A DNA stretch of 64,000 nt, taken from contig JAGTWJ010000006.1 of NCBI GenBank assembly GCA_020064725.1, positions 496,001 through 560,000 of the forward strand, written 5' to 3'. Shown piece after piece: positions 11,730-23,456 of the stretch. The DNA is from Drechslerella dactyloides. Lineage: Eukaryota > Ascomycota > Orbiliomycetes > Orbiliales > Orbiliaceae. The stretch's first letter is position 1. Each line of letters begins with the position of its first letter. The notes beneath the pieces were generated by a model that did not search any database, was not told where the DNA came from, and saw nothing but the letters and a program-made list of their open reading frames with translations. The position numbers and the translations under genes were made by a program.

Positions 11730-12506
11730 CTAAAACTCGAAGAACCCGCCGTCGCTGTCGCCCCCGTCCTCCGCTTCTGCGTCTTTACGTTTTGTACCGG
11801 CCTTCTTGGTTGAGGCTTTCTTGTCGACGGCGGCGGCGGGGGTAGCAGCGGGGAGGGCGTCGAGGGTGCCGTCGGCAAGGCGGGCGGCAATGTCGGCGCG
11901 GATGCGGGCGCGCTTGTCGTTTGTGCGGGTTGAGTCGCCGGGACGGTAGAGGGAGATGTATTTTTCCAGTGGGGGGAAGTGGGAGATGTAGGCTAGGTCT
12001 ACTTTTGCGTCGTCGATGCGCTGGCGGAGCGTCTCTTCGGAGAGATCGCTGCTGTCTTTCACTTCGTCGTTGTCGTCCTCGTCGTCGTCTTCGTCACTTG
12101 TGGGGCGTTTCCGTTTGCCGGTGGTGGAGTTGGTGGTGGTGGGGGTGTGTGAGAGCAGGGCGTCCAGTTGGCGCTGGAGACGGTTGAGCGCGCGCGTGGC
12201 CTTCTGCCGCTCGAAGAAGCGGACCATGTGGTAGCGTTTCGCGAGGGCGGCGGACTTCGACGACGTCTGCTGGGACGCGAGTTCGTGTTCGTATGCGGCG
12301 AGTGCGCGCTCGTGCTCGCTGCGGGAGGTGGCGGAGAGCTTTGAGGTTGACGATTGCAGGAGGCGGGTTGTGTCGCGGATTTTCTTGCGGAGCTGGGCGC
12401 GAGTGAGCGATGTGGAGGCCGGCGCGGGCTTGTGCTTGTGCTTCTTGCGTTTGCGCGCGGGCGCCGACAGGATGTTGGGCGCGCGGGACGGGTGGACTGT
12501 CGACAT
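11730..12506 (-). CDS. EFG1: rRNA-processing protein Efg1
   Basis: A single exon of 258 aa. The conserved Efg1 core spans roughly 35-215: an N-terminal basic KRKKHKHK stretch, LRKKIRDTTRLLQ, the signature KRYHMVRFFERQKATRAL, an acidic insert (DEDDDEDDNDE), and the family block DLAYISHFPPLEKYISLY. Efg1 is a nucleolar protein needed for 18S rRNA maturation in the small-subunit processome. The predicted product is largely coiled-coil or basic with a Lys/Asp-rich tail, and its length is close to the yeast protein (about 230 aa). It is divergently arranged with SEA4, 556 bp apart. This is not the Candida regulator that shares the name EFG1. Confidence 0.93.
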   Translation of the reverse strand: MSTVHPSRAPNILSAPARKRKKHKHKPAPASTSLTRAQLRKKIRDTTRLLQSSTSKLSATSRSEHERALAAYEHELASQQTSSKSAALAKRYHMVRFFERQKATRALNRLQRQLDALLSHTPTTTNSTTGKRKRPTSDEDDDEDDNDEVKDSSDLSEETLRQRIDDAKVDLAYISHFPPLEKYISLYRPGDSTRTNDKRARIRADIAARLADGTLDALPAATPAAAVDKKASTKKAGTKRKDAEAEDGGDSDGGFFEF

Positions 12507-13062
12507 TTTGTCTGTATTTTATAAGAGTGGTGATATTGTGAAGTTGAGGTTGAGATGTTGTGGGAAGGTTTTTGGCGACGGAGCGCGGGAGAAAATGCGT
12601 TCCTGCGCCGAGGCGGACGGCGGGACGGCTGTCTGTCTGCAGGGAAGCAGACAGGCAAGGAAGGCAGCTTCAGGCAGCATCCGCCGCATCGCGTAGCTCG
12701 GATAAGTCGCATCTCCGCCACCAACGTGACAGCGCCCGGCCGTCGGCGTGATCTTACCAGTGAGTGTGAAGCTTACCCTAGCCGGCGAGCTCGTCGGTCG
12801 CGTGGATGCTAATATAGTACATACGCTTATCCGCGCAGCTCAACTATCTCGCGAGCGAGGCATATATCGCGCTGCAACCGATGCGCTTGATATAATATTC
12901 AGTATCACCACAGCATACCATCAATCATACACCAAATATGGCGCAGATGCCCCCTCTTGACTAGTCGGCCTGCGCGCCATGCGTTTGAATTATATCACAT
13001 ACAAGCTGTAAAGGAAGCAGCGTAAACACTACAGAGAACGCGAAGGATAGAGTGCGGTAAAG
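12507..13062. promoter_or_regulatory. Bidirectional promoter region EFG1 / SEA4
   Basis: 556 bp separate two divergent start codons, so both promoters must lie here. No specific factor site was identified with confidence. Confidence 0.5.
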
Positions 13063-16000
13063 ATGAATACGGTCTCGGACTTCATCCGGTGGTCGCCGCA
13101 CTCGGATACTGCGGGGCAGCAGTTCATGACCATCAGCGCGAAGGAGACGCACGTGAGCTTGTACACGGTTAAGGATTTCAACGTAGGTTGTCCGTCGGTG
13201 TGGGTTATTCTTGGCTGGTGCTGACGATGCGCAGCGAAGGAAGCCGGAGGGGATTAATCATGAACTTGTCTTCAAGAAGGAGAAGATTCCGCATATCAAG
13301 GTGTGTCTAGATTCGTGCGGCAGATGATTAGGAGGATACAGCTGACAGCGTCTAGTGCTTCGACTGGTCGCCGCTGGAACCGGGTAAGCAATATCTCTAG
13401 TACGTAGGTATGACATGTGCTAATTGGTATAGACCTCGTGGCTGTGGGCAAGTCCGGCGGCGAGGCCCTCATCCTGCGCATGCGCAGCTCGGAAAACGAA
13501 GATAACTCCATCTCGCTCCCCGTCAAGCACCAGCGCGGGTGCAACTCCGTCGCCTTCTCGCGCGCCGGCGTCCTCGCCATCGGCCTCGACAAGGTCCGCA
13601 ACGACTTCTGCCTCAACATCTGGGACGTCAACTCGCAATGGCACGCCTCGACCGTCGGCACGCCGTCGTCCGTCCGCGGCGCCACCCCGGCCCGCCAGCC
13701 GATGAAGCAGCTCGCGCCGTCCGAGATGATTTCCGCAATCCAGTTCTTCGTCGACCAGCCGCAGGTGCTCCTCGCGGGCGTCGGGCAGCGGTTCCTCCGC
13801 GCGTTCGACCTGCGGGATAGCTCTGGCCCGCCGGCGCTGAATTTCCCCACGCGGCTGGTGCACGGGATTACGATTGACCGGCACCAGAATTACTTTTCGT
13901 CGTGCTCGGAGGACGGGTATATGGCGATTTGGGACCGGCGGTTCGCGGGGCGCGGGATGCAGGATCCCGCGCTGAATTTTGCGAAGATTCACGACGAATA
14001 CGGTATGGGTCGTGCGCATTCGGCGCTCACGATACACAGTCTGCGGTATGCGCGGGAGAATTCGGGTTCGTTCGGCGTACTGGGGACGAATGGGGTGTTG
14101 AATTTGTACCAGCTGGGCACGCAGGTGTCCATGCCTGCGTCGACGGAGGGGATCGGTGGTGTCGCGGCCGTGGCGAGGTTCAAGGAGCCGCCAAAGATGG
14201 AGGACAAGGCGGTGGGAGAGTCGCTGTTCGTGGGCAAAGTTTCGGAAAGTACGTATATCAACGGTTGGAGAGAGTTGTGTCGACGCTGACCGGCGTGGAT
14301 AGCCCCGTTCAAGCGGCCGCAGCGGTACGAGAGCATGATGACGTCGTTCGACTGGATCTCGGACGGCAGCGGAGAGCCCGATCTACGCGTGATCAGCCTC
14401 ACGAGGAGCGGCTCGATAACAGCATACGCCGTCCCGACGAACCCAACTACCGCGGCATTCGGCGCGCGGAACAACTTTGCCATGACGGACGACCACAACG
14501 TGACGGTGCTGAACGCGCCGTCGACAAAAGTGATCAATGTAGCGGAGCCGAACCACACGCTGACGATGGGGGACGACCATGCCGGGTACAATGACGACGA
14601 GGAGGAGTCGGCGTCGAGCACGCCGGATAACCCCCCACCGCCGAGTCGGGTGCGGGCCGCGCTGCGGAAGGAGTCCGTTATCAACCCGGAGGACTTTATG
14701 TTCGATCCCCGGGACACGCTGCGCATCGATATCTCGGTCACGATGCGCCGGCGCGCCGAGCAGGGCTACCAGTTTGATGTGAGCTACTACGTCGTTCCGA
14801 TGTAATTGACGATGCAAGGCTAATATACATTTATCTACAGTGCGCGAAGAACGAGCGGCTGGTGATGAAAACGAAAGCGGAGGACGAGCTGGCGGAGATG
14901 TGGCGCTGGCTCGACGGCGCGATGGAGTGTGCGGACGACGGCGGCATGTGCTCGAACGGACTCGACCTGTCGTACCTCGGCGTGCTGGGTATCTGGCGTC
15001 CCACGCTGCCGCCATCGCGACTGGACCCCACGGCGACGGTCGACGAGAAGGCCTTCGCGCTCGCGCTGAAGCGCATAAACGACTCGAATAAACGCAAGGG
15101 GCGATTCAAATTCGCCGGCGAGACAAAGTACCCCGAGCAGCGCATCCTCGGCCTCGCGATGTGCGGGTGGGACTTCAATACAGACGCGGAGCTGGAAGCC
15201 GAGCTCGTCAAGTTTGAGAAGAAGGGCCAATTCGAAAAGGCAGCCGGATGGGCGCTCTTCCACGGTAACATCGAGCGGTGCATCAAGGCGCTCGCGATGG
15301 GCAAGACGGAGATGAAGCTCATGTCGACGGCGGTGGCCGGGTACAACTCGCACCGCGCGGCGGGGGAGAAAGGCGGGATCGCTGAAAACACGATCTGGAA
15401 AGACCTGTGTCGGGAGATGGCGACGCATATGGACGATCCGTACAGTCGTGCGATCTTTGCGTTTGTGAGCAACGGCGACTGGCAGGACGTGCTGGACGGG
15501 TCGACTGGGCTGCCGATACGGGAGCGGCTTGGCATCGCCCTGCGGTTTCTCGAGGACGAGGAGGTACTGACATCCGCCTTTTACATATCATACGATTACT
15601 AACTGTGTGCACAGCTCGGCACGTATATTGACGAGTTTACGGCAATGGTCATCCGCGACGGCGAGCCGGAGGGCGTGCTGCTCACGGGTGTGACGGAGAA
15701 AGCCGTCGATTTACTACAAATCTACGTGAACAAGACCGGTGACGTCCAGACCGCGGCGCTGGTGGCGTCGTTCGCGGTGCCGCGGTACCTTACCGACCAC
15801 CGGGTGGAGCTATGGGTGGAAAGGTGAGCCTTTCTCTCTCACGGATACCGGAGATTATGTGGATTGCTAAGTTGGTATACGTGTAGCTACCGTGATTTGC
15901 TGGACCGCTGGAAGTTCTGGCAGATCCGCGCGAACTTTGACATCAAGCGGCGCGAGATCTCGACGACACGGAAGGGCGGCGTGCTGATCGAGCCGCTACC

Positions 16001-16437
16001 GCGGCAGATCTACGTCCGCTGCAACTTTTGCGACAGAGTAAGTGCACACCCGCACATCAACCTACACGGACCACGCTAATGTGATATGACAGAAAGTGGC
16101 GCACCGGTCCGAGATACCGAGCACGCGGTTCAAGGACGGCCAGCAGGTGACGATTCCAGTGACGGCATCCACGCAGGCGAATTTCTCGCAAAAGGCAATC
16201 GTGTGTCCGAACTGCCGCAAGCCGCTGCCGCGCTGCGCGATCTGCCTGCTGTACCTCGGGACGCCGAACACGCGGGTGATCCGCAGCGAGCAGGCGGACG
16301 AGGCGTACGACAAGTGGTTCAACTTCTGCTTGATTTGCAACCATGGAAGCCATGCAGGGCATGCGAAGGAGTGGTTTTCAAAACATACGCTGTGCCCGGT
16401 GCCGGAGTGCGAGTGTAGGTTTTCCCCCCCATCCTAG
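13063..16437 (+). CDS. SEA4: SEA complex / GATOR2 subunit Sea4 (Mio/MIOS family)
   Basis: Nine exons (13063-13182, 13235-13300, 13356-13383, 13433-14248, 14303-14778, 14841-15563, 15615-15823, 15887-16037, 16093-16437) encode 977 aa. The N-terminal third is a WD40 propeller (FIRWSPHSDT, CFDWSPLEPDLVAVG, NSVAFSRAGVLAIG, DGYMAIWDRRF), and the middle is an alpha-solenoid. The C-terminus is a zinc-binding RING-like module: YVRCNFCDRKVAH, CPNCRKPLPRCAICLL, then FNFCLICNHGSHAGHAKEWF and CPVPECEC. That Cys/His pattern is diagnostic for Mio/Sea4, which with Seh1, Sec13, Sea2 and Sea3 signals amino-acid sufficiency to TORC1 at the vacuole. The exact last residues are uncertain: the model reads ...ECECRFSPPS, while relatives often carry one more Cys. 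Confidence 0.92.
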
Positions 16438-17045
16438 TCGTTCGTGGTTGTTCTTTTGCAGGAGGCTGAAGAGGGCTGAGAGGCTATTCTTAACTTTGGA
16501 GCTGTGGAATGGGTTGGTTGACTGGATCGTTTCGTTCTAGGCCTCTGCGGGGTGTTCCGAAGCAAGTGATTCGCGGGTTAATTAAAGTTCGGGATTGCAG
16601 CATCGGCTGGTGCCTGGGCGGCTGGCTTGGTGGACCAGCACCGCATCTGACACGACCGGTTGCGCGGTGGTTACGTATGGTAGTCCCGAGGCCAGACCTG
16701 CCTGTGTGGTATATTGCGGATTGCAGCTGAGTTGCCGTACATGATTGGTGTCCGGAGTACAGTACTCTCCTTGTCACGTCGATTTCTGAGTGCGATGGGT
16801 AATTGAGTATATTTGTTATAGCTACATCTATGCTACAATATAGTATGTGTGTACACAGTTCATAGACCATCTCGAGCGGAGATGCCGCAACTTGGTATCA
16901 ATGGTAATATGCGGGAAAAAAATAAGGCAGAAAAGCAACGCTAATACTGCAGAACTACGTAACGTCGTGAAGAATGAAAGGACGCATAAAAGAGGTCAAC
17001 CCGCTAGCTGATGCGGCAACAATCGGCCGGCTACCGCGGCTGAGA
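16438..17045. other. Convergent 3' intergenic region (SEA4 / cysteine dioxygenase)
   Basis: 608 bp with no convincing coding sequence. Both 3' UTRs must lie here. Confidence 0.6.
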
Positions 17046-18456
17046 TCAGGACTTGGAGGAGCAGGTCTTCTGCCCGTCTCTGCTGTAGTAGTCGGCCAGG
17101 TTGATATGGCAGGACTTGCCCGTCGCGGCGTTGAATGTGTTGCAGCCGTCTGGCGATAGTGGTTGATTGATTAGTACCATGCATGCTATTTGATATGGGA
17201 GGTACATGTACCCCAGATGTATGCATGGACGAAGGTATGCATGCATGTGTGGATGGATGGAGGGGAGGTGCGAAGTATGCGAGCTGGGTAAGGACGGGCA
17301 GGGATATGCGGGCTGAGGAACTCACTTTTCTCAATGTAAGGAGGCGTGTAGAGGTGCAGGCTCACCGCGACGCTGTCCGCGTCGCCGTTCTCGACCTTGT
17401 GGATTCCGAGCTGCATCCCACAGACGGCAAGTTAGCACCTAGCGTAGATAGACACCGCACGTACATACCAACTGACTAACGGACGGACGGACGGACCGTT
17501 TTTGTACATGTACTTGACATATGTGGATGTAGATGCATGGACATGTACCAATGGGAACGCGCATGAGGGGAGGGAAGGATAGATGGAAAACTTACATCGT
17601 CGTTAATGTAGGCGACGTCCCCGGCGTAGTAGTGGCGGACCTCCTTGATACGCAGGGGCTCTTCGACGCCCGGCGTCGGCCACTCGTAGCGGGTCTCGAT
17701 GATGTGGCCCTGGAGGATGCGCATGACGCAGTGGGCGCTGGTGTGGTCGTGGATCAGGGAGGACTTGTTCGGGGTCCAGGTCATCAGAATCTAGACGCAG
17801 GAGCAGCGACGGAAAGCAGTTAGCCCCGGGAACAGGGAAGACAGTCGATTGGACGGGCGAATGGGAGGGAGGGAGTGAGGGATGGAATGCAGAGGCCTGG
17901 CATTTTTGGCGATGGCAGCCCGGGTGGAGGAAGCCGACGCAAGGGCGTGTGGTATTAAATGCGTTGCAGTCTGGGCCCAACGTCGCCGCAACACATTTCC
18001 CGCCCGCCAATCGCCAGCGGGAAAACAAGCAAGCAGACGACAGGCAGAAATCTCGAAAAATGCCGATGCCACGACAAGACACACACGACACCCTCTCGAT
18101 GGGGAGCCCGCGCGAAGGGAAGAGAAGGCAAGGGGGGTTGCATGGCATACCAAGTTGGCGTTCCCGTGCAGGTTGTCGACCAGATTCCGCGTGTAGTTCC
18201 GGCTCAGGTCGATGAACGCGAACCGCTCCCATTCCGCCCGCAATGACGCTGGGTACGCCCGCATCAGGGCCTGCAGTCGATCCACGTCCACGTCCTCGAA
18301 TCGCAGCTCGGGGTTTGTGCCTAGCGTGTCGCGGAGGCTACCGATCAGCCCGTCGAGGGTGCCGCTGCGAGGAGGTACGGGCCGGGCGAGGTCCAGCTGG
18401 TGGGCTGGGTGGTAGTCTGCCACGGCCTGGGCGGTCTGAAGCGCGATGGGCGACAT
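17046..18456 (-). CDS. CDO1: Cysteine dioxygenase
   Basis: Four exons read right to left (18456-18151, 17790-17596, 17410-17326, 17149-17046) give 229 aa. The enzyme is a mononuclear iron cupin that oxidises L-cysteine to cysteine sulfinate, the first step of cysteine catabolism. Iron ligands are visible: His116 and His118 in SSLIHDHTSAHC and His171 in GIHKVENGDA. Cys123 and Tyr188 (VSLHLYTPP) match the Cys93-Tyr157 cross-link pair of rat CDO, and the spacings 116-to-123 and 171-to-188 equal 86-to-93 and 140-to-157 there. The N-terminal ~90 residues are the helical extension typical of fungal members. The start is the ATG at 18456; the frame upstream has only a GTG. Intron 1 is unusually long (360 nt) and open in frame (see findings). 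Confidence 0.95.
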
Positions 18457-21400
18457 TACGGCTGCTGCTTGTTGTAGCACACGATGGACAGAATCGGATA
18501 CTTCTGGTACGAGGTAGGTGACTATTTCGGCTTGTATTTTCCCGACGATTTTTCAGGATTCTTATTTGATGAGAGAAGGCGCAATTGACGGTGACCGGGG
18601 AATCACTCTCAAATACTCTCGACCACCCTCAGGTGGACGAGATGCCATTATCTACAATCTTCGGAGACATTTGCTGGCCTTCGCACCGTTGCCATGAATG
18701 TATTGGATCCACGGTTAACGTTCCGACAATGACAGCACAAGCGAACATCGCTTCCGCTGGCTGCTGGCGACGCATGGCGCAGGCAATTCGCTGCTGAAAG
18801 GGGCATTACTCGGAGCTTTATCGTCCGATTAACAAGTCTGCGAAATGCTCCCAGCAGACCGTTGTGTGGCCTCATGTCCAAGACGCCAGGGTTTGAGACC
18901 ATTCCGAAGTCGGGTCATTATCGGGGCCTTCTGGGAACATGTTGCCGAAAGAGCGAAAACTGGAAAATTTCCCAATTTGGGCGGAAACCTTTTTTCTTGA
19001 TCTTGATCCCATTTTTTACACTTTTCTGCGGCGGCGAGCGAGCGAGAGATTTTGGACGAAATGAGACTTTTATCTTCCAAACCACGGTTTGGGTTTCAGC
19101 TGTTTCGCCCTCGCCTCTCACACGTCCTGGTCAGGTGGGTGGATTATTTGTTGAGAGGGCGCACAGCGATCCCCGGCGAGAAGAAGATTGAGAGAAGGAA
19201 TAGCAAACGGATTTATGCTGCACTTTGGCTAAAAATAGTCTAGGGACGACTGCGAGATTTCGGTTGAATTGAATAAGTTGAGGAGGCAGGTGGGCTGCTG
19301 GCCGCTGCTGATGCTGTGGAACACCAGCCTGTCTCCGCGAGGTGCATTGCGTTCCGCAGTCCCAGCGCGCCGGTCGTTGTCGTCGTTCAATTTATCGTCG
19401 ACGTCGAGTTTTATTTTATCCTTTCTTATTGTTATTTTTCTTCTTCCTTGATATTGCACCTGCCGGGGTTTGCTGAACTTTGTGCTTTCGCGTGTCTGGC
19501 TGATTGCCTTGCCTTCGCTCATGCATTGTTCACCACAGCGGATCCCAGAAATTGCCTGAACGGGAACAGGAAAATTCCCAGGTTTCGCGAACGCTAGATT
19601 GCCGATAGGGACTTCGCATCAGAAGCTGGGTTCACCCAATCCCTCGGTTCCTATTGGCCATGAAATTTCCGAACACCATCTGTTGCGCCCACACCTCCAG
19701 GTCGGTACAGCCGTGCTGGGTGGGAAGAAAGCCAGCCCAGCAGCCGGGGCTCTCAGCGCACCGATCCCTCGCTACCGCAGCGAAAATCTGAAGAAAAGAA
19801 CGAGGCAGCGGTGCCCCGGTGCATAATCGCGCGACCTGTCCGAGCGCCCAAACCAGCGAATGGGTCCAGGGGATCGCTTCCTGGAGATCTGATGCTTCGC
19901 GAGAAGTTCATCTTCATCTGACGAGAAAAGTCCCAGCTGGAAACCAATGACAACATCATGATGGCAGTGGAAGTGTCCCGGATTCCCGGTGGGCCAATGA
20001 TAATCCCAGCACAAAGGAAATTTGGGTCTGATCTCCGAGTAATCTTAAGGACAACCACCCTCATGGGTATCGGGAGCGCAGCCGGTATCCAGAAATTTGG
20101 GGTGGAAGTGATACCAAACCCCGAAAAATAAGATGGCCAGCTGAGGGAGCGAGGACCCCACCGAGGGCTTCAGATAAGCAGCACCGCGAACTCAAAAGAC
20201 GGTGGCCGTCCGGCTTCAGGCGACTGCGGAACGAGCGAGCGAGCGAGCGAGCGAACGGACGAGAAGGCTCGCCAGAGTGCGTATAGAAGTGAAAAGTGCA
20301 TACCAGATATGCACACGCATCGAGCGCACCGACGTACGGCTCAAAATGTATGTGTCTTTGTGTACATGTAACTTGTACATACGCACACATCCAGACGGAT
20401 ATACAGCGCATCAAGTCCCGTTATGGAGTTATGGTCAAGACAAAGCCAACTGTTATCCTTCCCACATAAATCCGCCAGGGGAGCTGGCTGGCTGGGCCAT
20501 AATTTAGGACGCGGAAACAGATCCCTGCAACCTAAATGGACCAGGGTTCTTCGGTTCAGACAGATGGCCATGGGTATCGTTCTCGAGTTGGGCCAACCCC
20601 AACGCCGCAAGGCTGCGAGGCCAGTGAAGAGAGTGGGAGTGAGAGAGACCCTGTGCCTTTTCGCTTTCCAGAGAGAATATGAGAGAGTGAGAGGAAACGA
20701 AACGAAATGAAATGATGGACTTGAAGGAAGAAGGCTTCATGACACCGGTTAAGACGGGCGCCCCCCGCCTGCGCCTTCGCCCTCGCAAAAAACAAAAAAC
20801 AGAGAAAGGGAAAGAAAAAAAAGACACAAAGAAGCGACTACCAGAGCAAGCTTCTCTTCGCTTGGTTCGCAGTCGTCGTACAACTGAAATGCGACTCATG
20901 CAACAATACGAGGATTTCTCCGGTCGACGCGACGCTATTCTGACCCGGCTGAACAGCGGAGAGGTTTTGGGGATAGACGTATTCGGCTTCCTCACAGGGG
21001 ATGGGTGAGGTATGGAAAGGGGACGGTCCTTTCCTTTCGTTTCCTTTCCCTTCCTTAGTGATCCGACTTGACCTCCACCTCACCCACCACCACATACATC
21101 CCTGCTAGCTACCCGTTGCCGAACACGTTCAAGTGAGGACTGGGAAAAAAATCCAGACGGCAAAGTTATTAAAGCTCTGGGACTTTTTTTCTTTTCTTTT
21201 ATTTTCTGATATGCTGTTTCTTGGGTACAAAGCCTAGCTAATACGAATGTCTGGGAATGGTTCCCTTGTTAGGAGGCTTTCGTCTTTCAAGCTAACGACC
21301 CCCCAAACTTCTTGGGATTCGTTTACTTTTTCTTTGATCTGATCTTCTCGGTCAATCACTTTCTTCTTTCCCAGTCAACCTGCGTTCTGCTGTCCTCGTC

Positions 21401-21795
21401 CGTAAAGTCGTCTTTCCTCCCCGTTTCCTTCTTTTCTTTGGGACAAGAGGAAAGGAAGGCAAAAGAAAAGAGGGACAGCCCTCCATCCCATTCATACTCT
21501 CGTTTCTCGCATTCTTCCTCCCTTTCGACCTGTCAACTGTCAACTTTCTGCACAAGATACTTAGTAATATCGCTTCTTCTTTTCTTCCGTGATCACCTGC
21601 TTAGCATCCCACTATCCATAATATACCATACGCACATTTTTTGCCAGCATCAGCAGCAACAGCAGCAACAGCAACATCCGCGATATCCTCGTTTATCTGA
21701 CTAAACACACAATTGAAACGGTCCTTTTTTCTTGTTTTGCACGAAGAATATTATCAAACGACGGAGGAACCGAGCAGCGGCAGCTTCTTTTCAGG
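18457..21795. other. 3.3-kb divergent interval (cysteine dioxygenase / CENP-B-type gene)
   Basis: No conserved protein is encoded. The right half contains long T/C-rich and A/G-rich stretches and a CAG/CAA run near 21650-21675 just before the start of the CENP-B-type gene, suggesting a long 5' leader. A short GAGC tandem repeat lies at 20233-20253. Several ATG codons precede the main start at 21796, so upstream reading frames are likely if the transcript starts far upstream. Confidence 0.55.
20233..20253. repeat. GAGC tetranucleotide repeat
   Basis: About five tandem copies of gagc in the divergent intergenic region. Confidence 0.9.
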
Positions 21796-23456
21796 ATGGA
21801 CGACCGCCATGATCACCAGGCGGCAGGCAGTGAGGGTGAATACACCGCCATGGGCGGGCAATGGGTCGGATTGGGGCAGGCGGACTGCGGTCAACCGACA
21901 GCTCCACCAAGCGAATTTGGCATGTACGGGTTTGTGGACACGACTCCGCAGCTGCCCGTCGAGCCGCCGTACCGGCTGCCGGGAGGGGGAGCAGGCGGGC
22001 ACAGCTTCTACAGTACCTTCACGCACTGGCCCGTAGCGTCCGGTGCGCAGGTGCTGGAACCCATCACTGCGATTACGATTCCGTCGGTCACGTCGACGGC
22101 ACCGAGCAGGCGGACGTCGGGAGCATCGAATCATGGAACGGGCAGCTCGCGTCGGACGCTGACGGACGCTGACAGGCGGCGGATGTGTCTGTATCACGAG
22201 CAGCATCCGCACGTCAAGCAGACGGAGATTGGAGGTATGTTGATAATCTTTGATTCCTCTTTCTTTCCGTGCACGAGGCTGACGAGCTTGACCGGACAGC
22301 TATGTTTGGTGTTGAACGAAGGTGAGATGAAACTCGACCGGATGATATATAATGCATACAGGGAAAAGAAATCAGTACTAAAAGATAATGTTATACGCAC
22401 TGCAGCACGGTTTCAAAGGTTCTCCGCCAGAGAGAAAAGTATCTGTACCCGGATGACGGGCCCAAGCAGACGGCCAAGAGGCCGAAAGGCAAGTGTCCAG
22501 ACTTCGACCGGGCGCTGGCGAACTGGGCGAAGAACGAGAAGAAGAAAGGCCGGATGCTCACCGACGAGATGATCCGCGAGAAGGCCAACTTTTTCGCGCA
22601 GAGCTGCGGCGTCAACGACGGCCAGTTCAAGCTGAACCTCGACAAGTTCAAGCTCAAGAACGACCTGACAACGCTGTCCGACGGGGACATCGTCCAGGAC
22701 ATGGACCGCATCAGGTCCCAGCTGACGACGCCGCTGCACAGCCGGCACAGCTCCTTCTCGCGCGAGGGCAGCTTGAACTCGTCCTCGCAGGACTCCCACG
22801 CCCGCGGGGAGGCCGAGTACCGCCACGGCAGCATGTCGTCGGGCTTCGAGACGCCCGTGGTCATCTCGCCGGGGCTGACGACGCCGATTTCGCCGTTTTT
22901 CCCACCGACGGACCAGCTGCTGTTCCCCGCGGGGCAGCTGCCTCCGATCCAGCAGCAGAGCCGGCCGCGGTCGCACACGATCCCGTCCGGTCTGTTGGAG
23001 AGCGTGTACATCTCGCCACCACCGTCGGCGTCCGAGTCGCTGTCGCCCAAACAGATGCATCCGATCCATCTGATGGGTACTAATCTTGCAAACACAACGA
23101 TCCCAGAGGAGACGGCGGACGCGCTGCACGAGCAGAGCAACGGCGGTGGTGGCGGTGGTGCGGCGGGGGGTAATGCGGCGGCTGCGGCGGCTGCGGCTGC
23201 GTTCCACATCGCACGAGGCCGGAGCCTGACGGTGCCGTCGCAGGAGGAGGCGACGCGCGCGCTGGAGGTTGTCATGACGTTTCTGAAGCAGAACCCGACG
23301 ACGGAGCCGACGGACTTTGCGACGGTGGAGAAGCTGATGGACCGGATCGGGAGCAGCGCGGAGTCTGCGATGCAGACGGACTCTTCGCCGCCGTCTTTCG
23401 TGGCCAGTCCGTCCGGAATGATTCGCGAGGGCACCGCGACGGCCTCGTGCAACTAG
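21796..23456 (+). CDS. CENP-B/pogo-type helix-turn-helix DNA-binding protein
   Basis: Three exons (21796-22234, 22300-22321, 22406-23456) give 503 aa. After a Gly/Pro-rich N-terminus comes a first HTH of the Psq/CENP-B type (about 120-165: DRRRMCLYHEQHPHVKQTEIG, AMFGVERSTVSKVLRQREKYL, shown as two pieces). A second CENP-B/Tc5-transposase DNA-binding domain follows (about 180-235: CPDFDRALANWAKNEKKKG, LTDEMIREKANFFAQSCG). There is no DDE catalytic domain, so this is a host DNA-binding protein of transposase ancestry, not a transposon. The rest is Ser/Pro/Gln-rich disorder with poly-Gly and poly-Ala near 430-450 and a short C-terminal helix-like EATRALEVVMTFLKQ. Intron 1 splits the first HTH, and the middle exon is only 22 nt. 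The role is probably transcriptional or chromatin-linked; targets are unknown. Confidence 0.88.

Noticed and set aside
4218..18456. Metabolic gene cluster (glycogenin, Zn2Cys6 regulator, cysteine dioxygenase)
   Set aside because: The enzymes belong to unrelated primary pathways and are separated by EFG1 and SEA4; no backbone synthase or tailoring genes are present.
22391..23452. Long open frame (353 codons) on the minus strand opposite the CENP-B-type exon 3
   Set aside because: It mirrors a GC-rich coding exon whose protein is family-conserved; the antisense product is low-complexity with no domain. Similar long shadows lie opposite the F-box/LRR gene (31301-32200) and SEA4 (14831-15535).
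21796..23456. Active pogo/Tc1-mariner transposon
   Set aside because: Only DNA-binding domains are present, with no DDE transposase and no terminal inverted repeats seen.
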